Part shown: positions 11,184 through 12,431 of the stretch, in pieces
How the letters are laid out: each line of letters starts with the position of its first letter
Numbering within the stretch: the first letter of the stretch is position 1
Assembly: GCA_004357415.1 (NCBI GenBank)
Contig: SMVY01000146.1
Coordinates: 1-12,431, forward strand
Direction of reading: 5' to 3'
DNA from: Gemmatimonadota bacterium
Lineage (GTDB): Bacteria; Gemmatimonadota; Gemmatimonadetes; Gemmatimonadales; GWC2-71-9
Length of the DNA stretch: 12,431 bases
Program-made: the position numbers and the translations under genes
The notes under the pieces: generated by a model
What the model was told of the DNA's origin: nothing
What the model saw: only the letters and a program-made list of their open reading frames with translations
Database searches by the model: none

Positions 11184-12269
11184 ATGGAAAAAATCATCAA
11201 AGCCGCCGTCAAGCGAGGAGCCTCCGACCTGCACATCAAGGCGGGTGACGTCTTCCGTGCACGGGTCAATGGCGAACTGGTGCCGCTCACGAAGGAGCGG
11301 CTGACACCGGACCAGACACGCGCCATCGCGCTGAAACTCATCGCCAGCGAAGATGTCAGGCGGAGAATCGACCAGCTCCAGGACTACGATTGCTCGTGGG
11401 GCATGCCCGGTGTCGGTCGGTTCCGGGTGAACATTCTGCGGCAGCGATCTTCTTTCATGGTGGTGATGCGCGTCATCCCGTTCGCGATCCCCAGCCTCGA
11501 GTCGCTGGGGGCCCCGGATTCGATTCTGCCGCTGGCGAACACGGATCACGGATTGGTTCTCGTCGCCGGCGCCGGCGGCAGCGGCAAGAGTTCCACGATC
11601 GCCGGCCTAATCGACCAGATCAACCGGAACTATCACCGGCACATCGTCACCATCGAGAGCCCCATCGAATTTCTCCACCGGGATCTCAAGTCTTCCGTCA
11701 CCCAGCGGGAGGTGGGGATCGATACCGAGAGTGTCGTCAAGGGACTGCAGGCGGCCCTCAGGCAGGACCCGGATGTCATCGTCATCAGTGACCTCCCCGA
11801 CCCTGAGACGCTCGACACCGCCATCACCGCGGCCGAGACCGGACTGTTGGTCATTTCTTCCGTGCCGACGCCAGACGTCGTGACCACGCTGGAACGGGTG
11901 ATTGCCATGATTCCAGCCGACGAACGCGATATCGGGCGGGTCCGGCTGGCCGAGGTGTTGCGCGGTGTGGTGGCGCAACAGTTGTTGCCGCGAGCTGACG
12001 GACAAGGACGGGCGCCGGCGTTCGAAGTCCTCGTGGGCACCGACGAGGTCCGGGACATCCTCAAGACCGGCGCGCCCGAGGCACTCCTCGCCGTCATGGA
12101 GGCCGACAAGGACGATCAGGGAATGCAGTCCTTCCAGCAGGAGATCGCCGAACTCCTCACCGAGGGCGTCATCGATGCCAAGACAGCCGAGGCGGCCGGC
12201 GTGACGGCAGTGCCCAAGCGGCGTCCCCGCAGAAAGCCGCGCACACAAACCAAACGAAGTTCTTCCTGA
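11184..12269 (+). CDS. PilT/PilU-like twitching-motility ATPase paralog with degenerate catalytic motifs
   Basis: A 361-aa protein with the full PilT layout. The N-terminal domain has KRGASDLHIKAGDVFRARVNG (10-30) and the RecA-like core follows. Walker A is intact (GAGGSGKSS, 129-137), and LRQDPDVIVI (192-201) and TQREVG (173-178) are family-typical. Other motifs are changed. The Asp box reads TIESPIE instead of TIEDPIE. The Walker B segment GEMRD reads SDLPD (202-206). The His box AETGHLV...TLHT reads AETGLLVISSVPT (217-229), losing both histidines. AIxNLI near the C-terminus is also lost, and the protein ends in a basic tail (PKRRPRRKPRTQTKR, 344-358). The GAGGA ribosome binding site lies just upstream. 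Probably weak or inactive as an ATPase, or a regulatory paralog; no pilus genes adjoin it. Confidence 0.88.
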   Translation: MEKIIKAAVKRGASDLHIKAGDVFRARVNGELVPLTKERLTPDQTRAIALKLIASEDVRRRIDQLQDYDCSWGMPGVGRFRVNILRQRSSFMVVMRVIPFAIPSLESLGAPDSILPLANTDHGLVLVAGAGGSGKSSTIAGLIDQINRNYHRHIVTIESPIEFLHRDLKSSVTQREVGIDTESVVKGLQAALRQDPDVIVISDLPDPETLDTAITAAETGLLVISSVPTPDVVTTLERVIAMIPADERDIGRVRLAEVLRGVVAQQLLPRADGQGRAPAFEVLVGTDEVRDILKTGAPEALLAVMEADKDDQGMQSFQQEIAELLTEGVIDAKTAEAAGVTAVPKRRPRRKPRTQTKRSSS

Positions 12270-12299
12270 GGCTCCTGACAAGCCTGGGCGGCGGTCCCC

Positions 12300-12431
12300 A
12301 TGTCCAAACCGCGTGAACTCCTCGAGCTGCTCCTGTCCAACCCCCGTGAGGCGGGTACCGACGGCGCGCTGCAGGCTCGGCGCGTCCTGAGCGAACACCT
12401 GTCGCAACTGGGATTCGACGTCGAGGAACAG
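12300..12431 (+). CDS. Start of a possible M28-type (zinc) peptidase, 3' end outside window
   Basis: Only 44 residues are visible, from ATG 12300 to the window edge, in an open frame 30 bases after the PilT-like gene. The sequence (MSKPRELLELLLSNPREAGT, then ARRVLSEHLSQLGFDVEEQ) has the helix-Pro-Arg-x-x-Gly-Thr-helix look of the N-termini of M28 aminopeptidases, in which a short helix precedes the REAGT-like turn. No metal ligands lie in the visible part, so the assignment is tentative. The upstream 12270-12299 gap shows no strong ribosome binding site. Confidence 0.5.
   Translation, partial: MSKPRELLELLLSNPREAGTDGALQARRVLSEHLSQLGFDVEEQ

Noticed and set aside
12270..12299. Gap before the last partial gene, checked for a promoter or terminator
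   Set aside because: No clear -10/-35 pair, strong hairpin or ribosome binding site was found in 30 bases.

Overview
The window is a GC-rich bacterial chromosome segment. Most of it (1-8461) is the 3' part of the S10/spc ribosomal-protein cluster, read on the plus strand. The order is rpsC (3' end only), rplP, rpmC, rpsQ, rplN, rplX, rplE, rpsN (zinc type), rpsH, rplF, rplR, rpsE, rpmD, rplO, secY, adk, map. Spacing is very tight: several stop and start codons abut or overlap. Only two gaps of about 100 bases occur inside the cluster, before rpsN and before adk.

The cluster stops after map. The genes that often follow (infA, rpmJ, rpsM, rpsK, rpsD, rpoA, rplQ) are not here. Instead a convergent gap (8462-8588) is filled by inverted heptanucleotide repeats around a perfect 20-base palindrome. 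Beyond it, on the minus strand, lie a formiminotransferase-cyclodeaminase-like protein and an inositol-monophosphatase-family enzyme, coupled by an ATGA overlap. A 36-base divergent gap then leads to plus-strand trpS (with a cysteine pattern like the [4Fe-4S] TrpRS of Thermotoga), a PilT-like ATPase whose catalytic motifs are largely eroded, and the start of a gene that may encode an M28-type peptidase and runs off the window.

The taxon cannot be fixed without a search. High GC content, the S10/spc gene order, a short Adk with DGVVRT in place of DGFPRT, and a SecY with GVKPG in the C5 loop suggest a diderm of the FCB group. Gemmatimonadota is my best guess, by inference only.

I do not see a wholly new multi-gene system. 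The parts most worth a second look are the degenerate PilT-like ATPase, the intergenic heptamer repeats found in all three sizeable gaps, and the probable Fe-S TrpRS.
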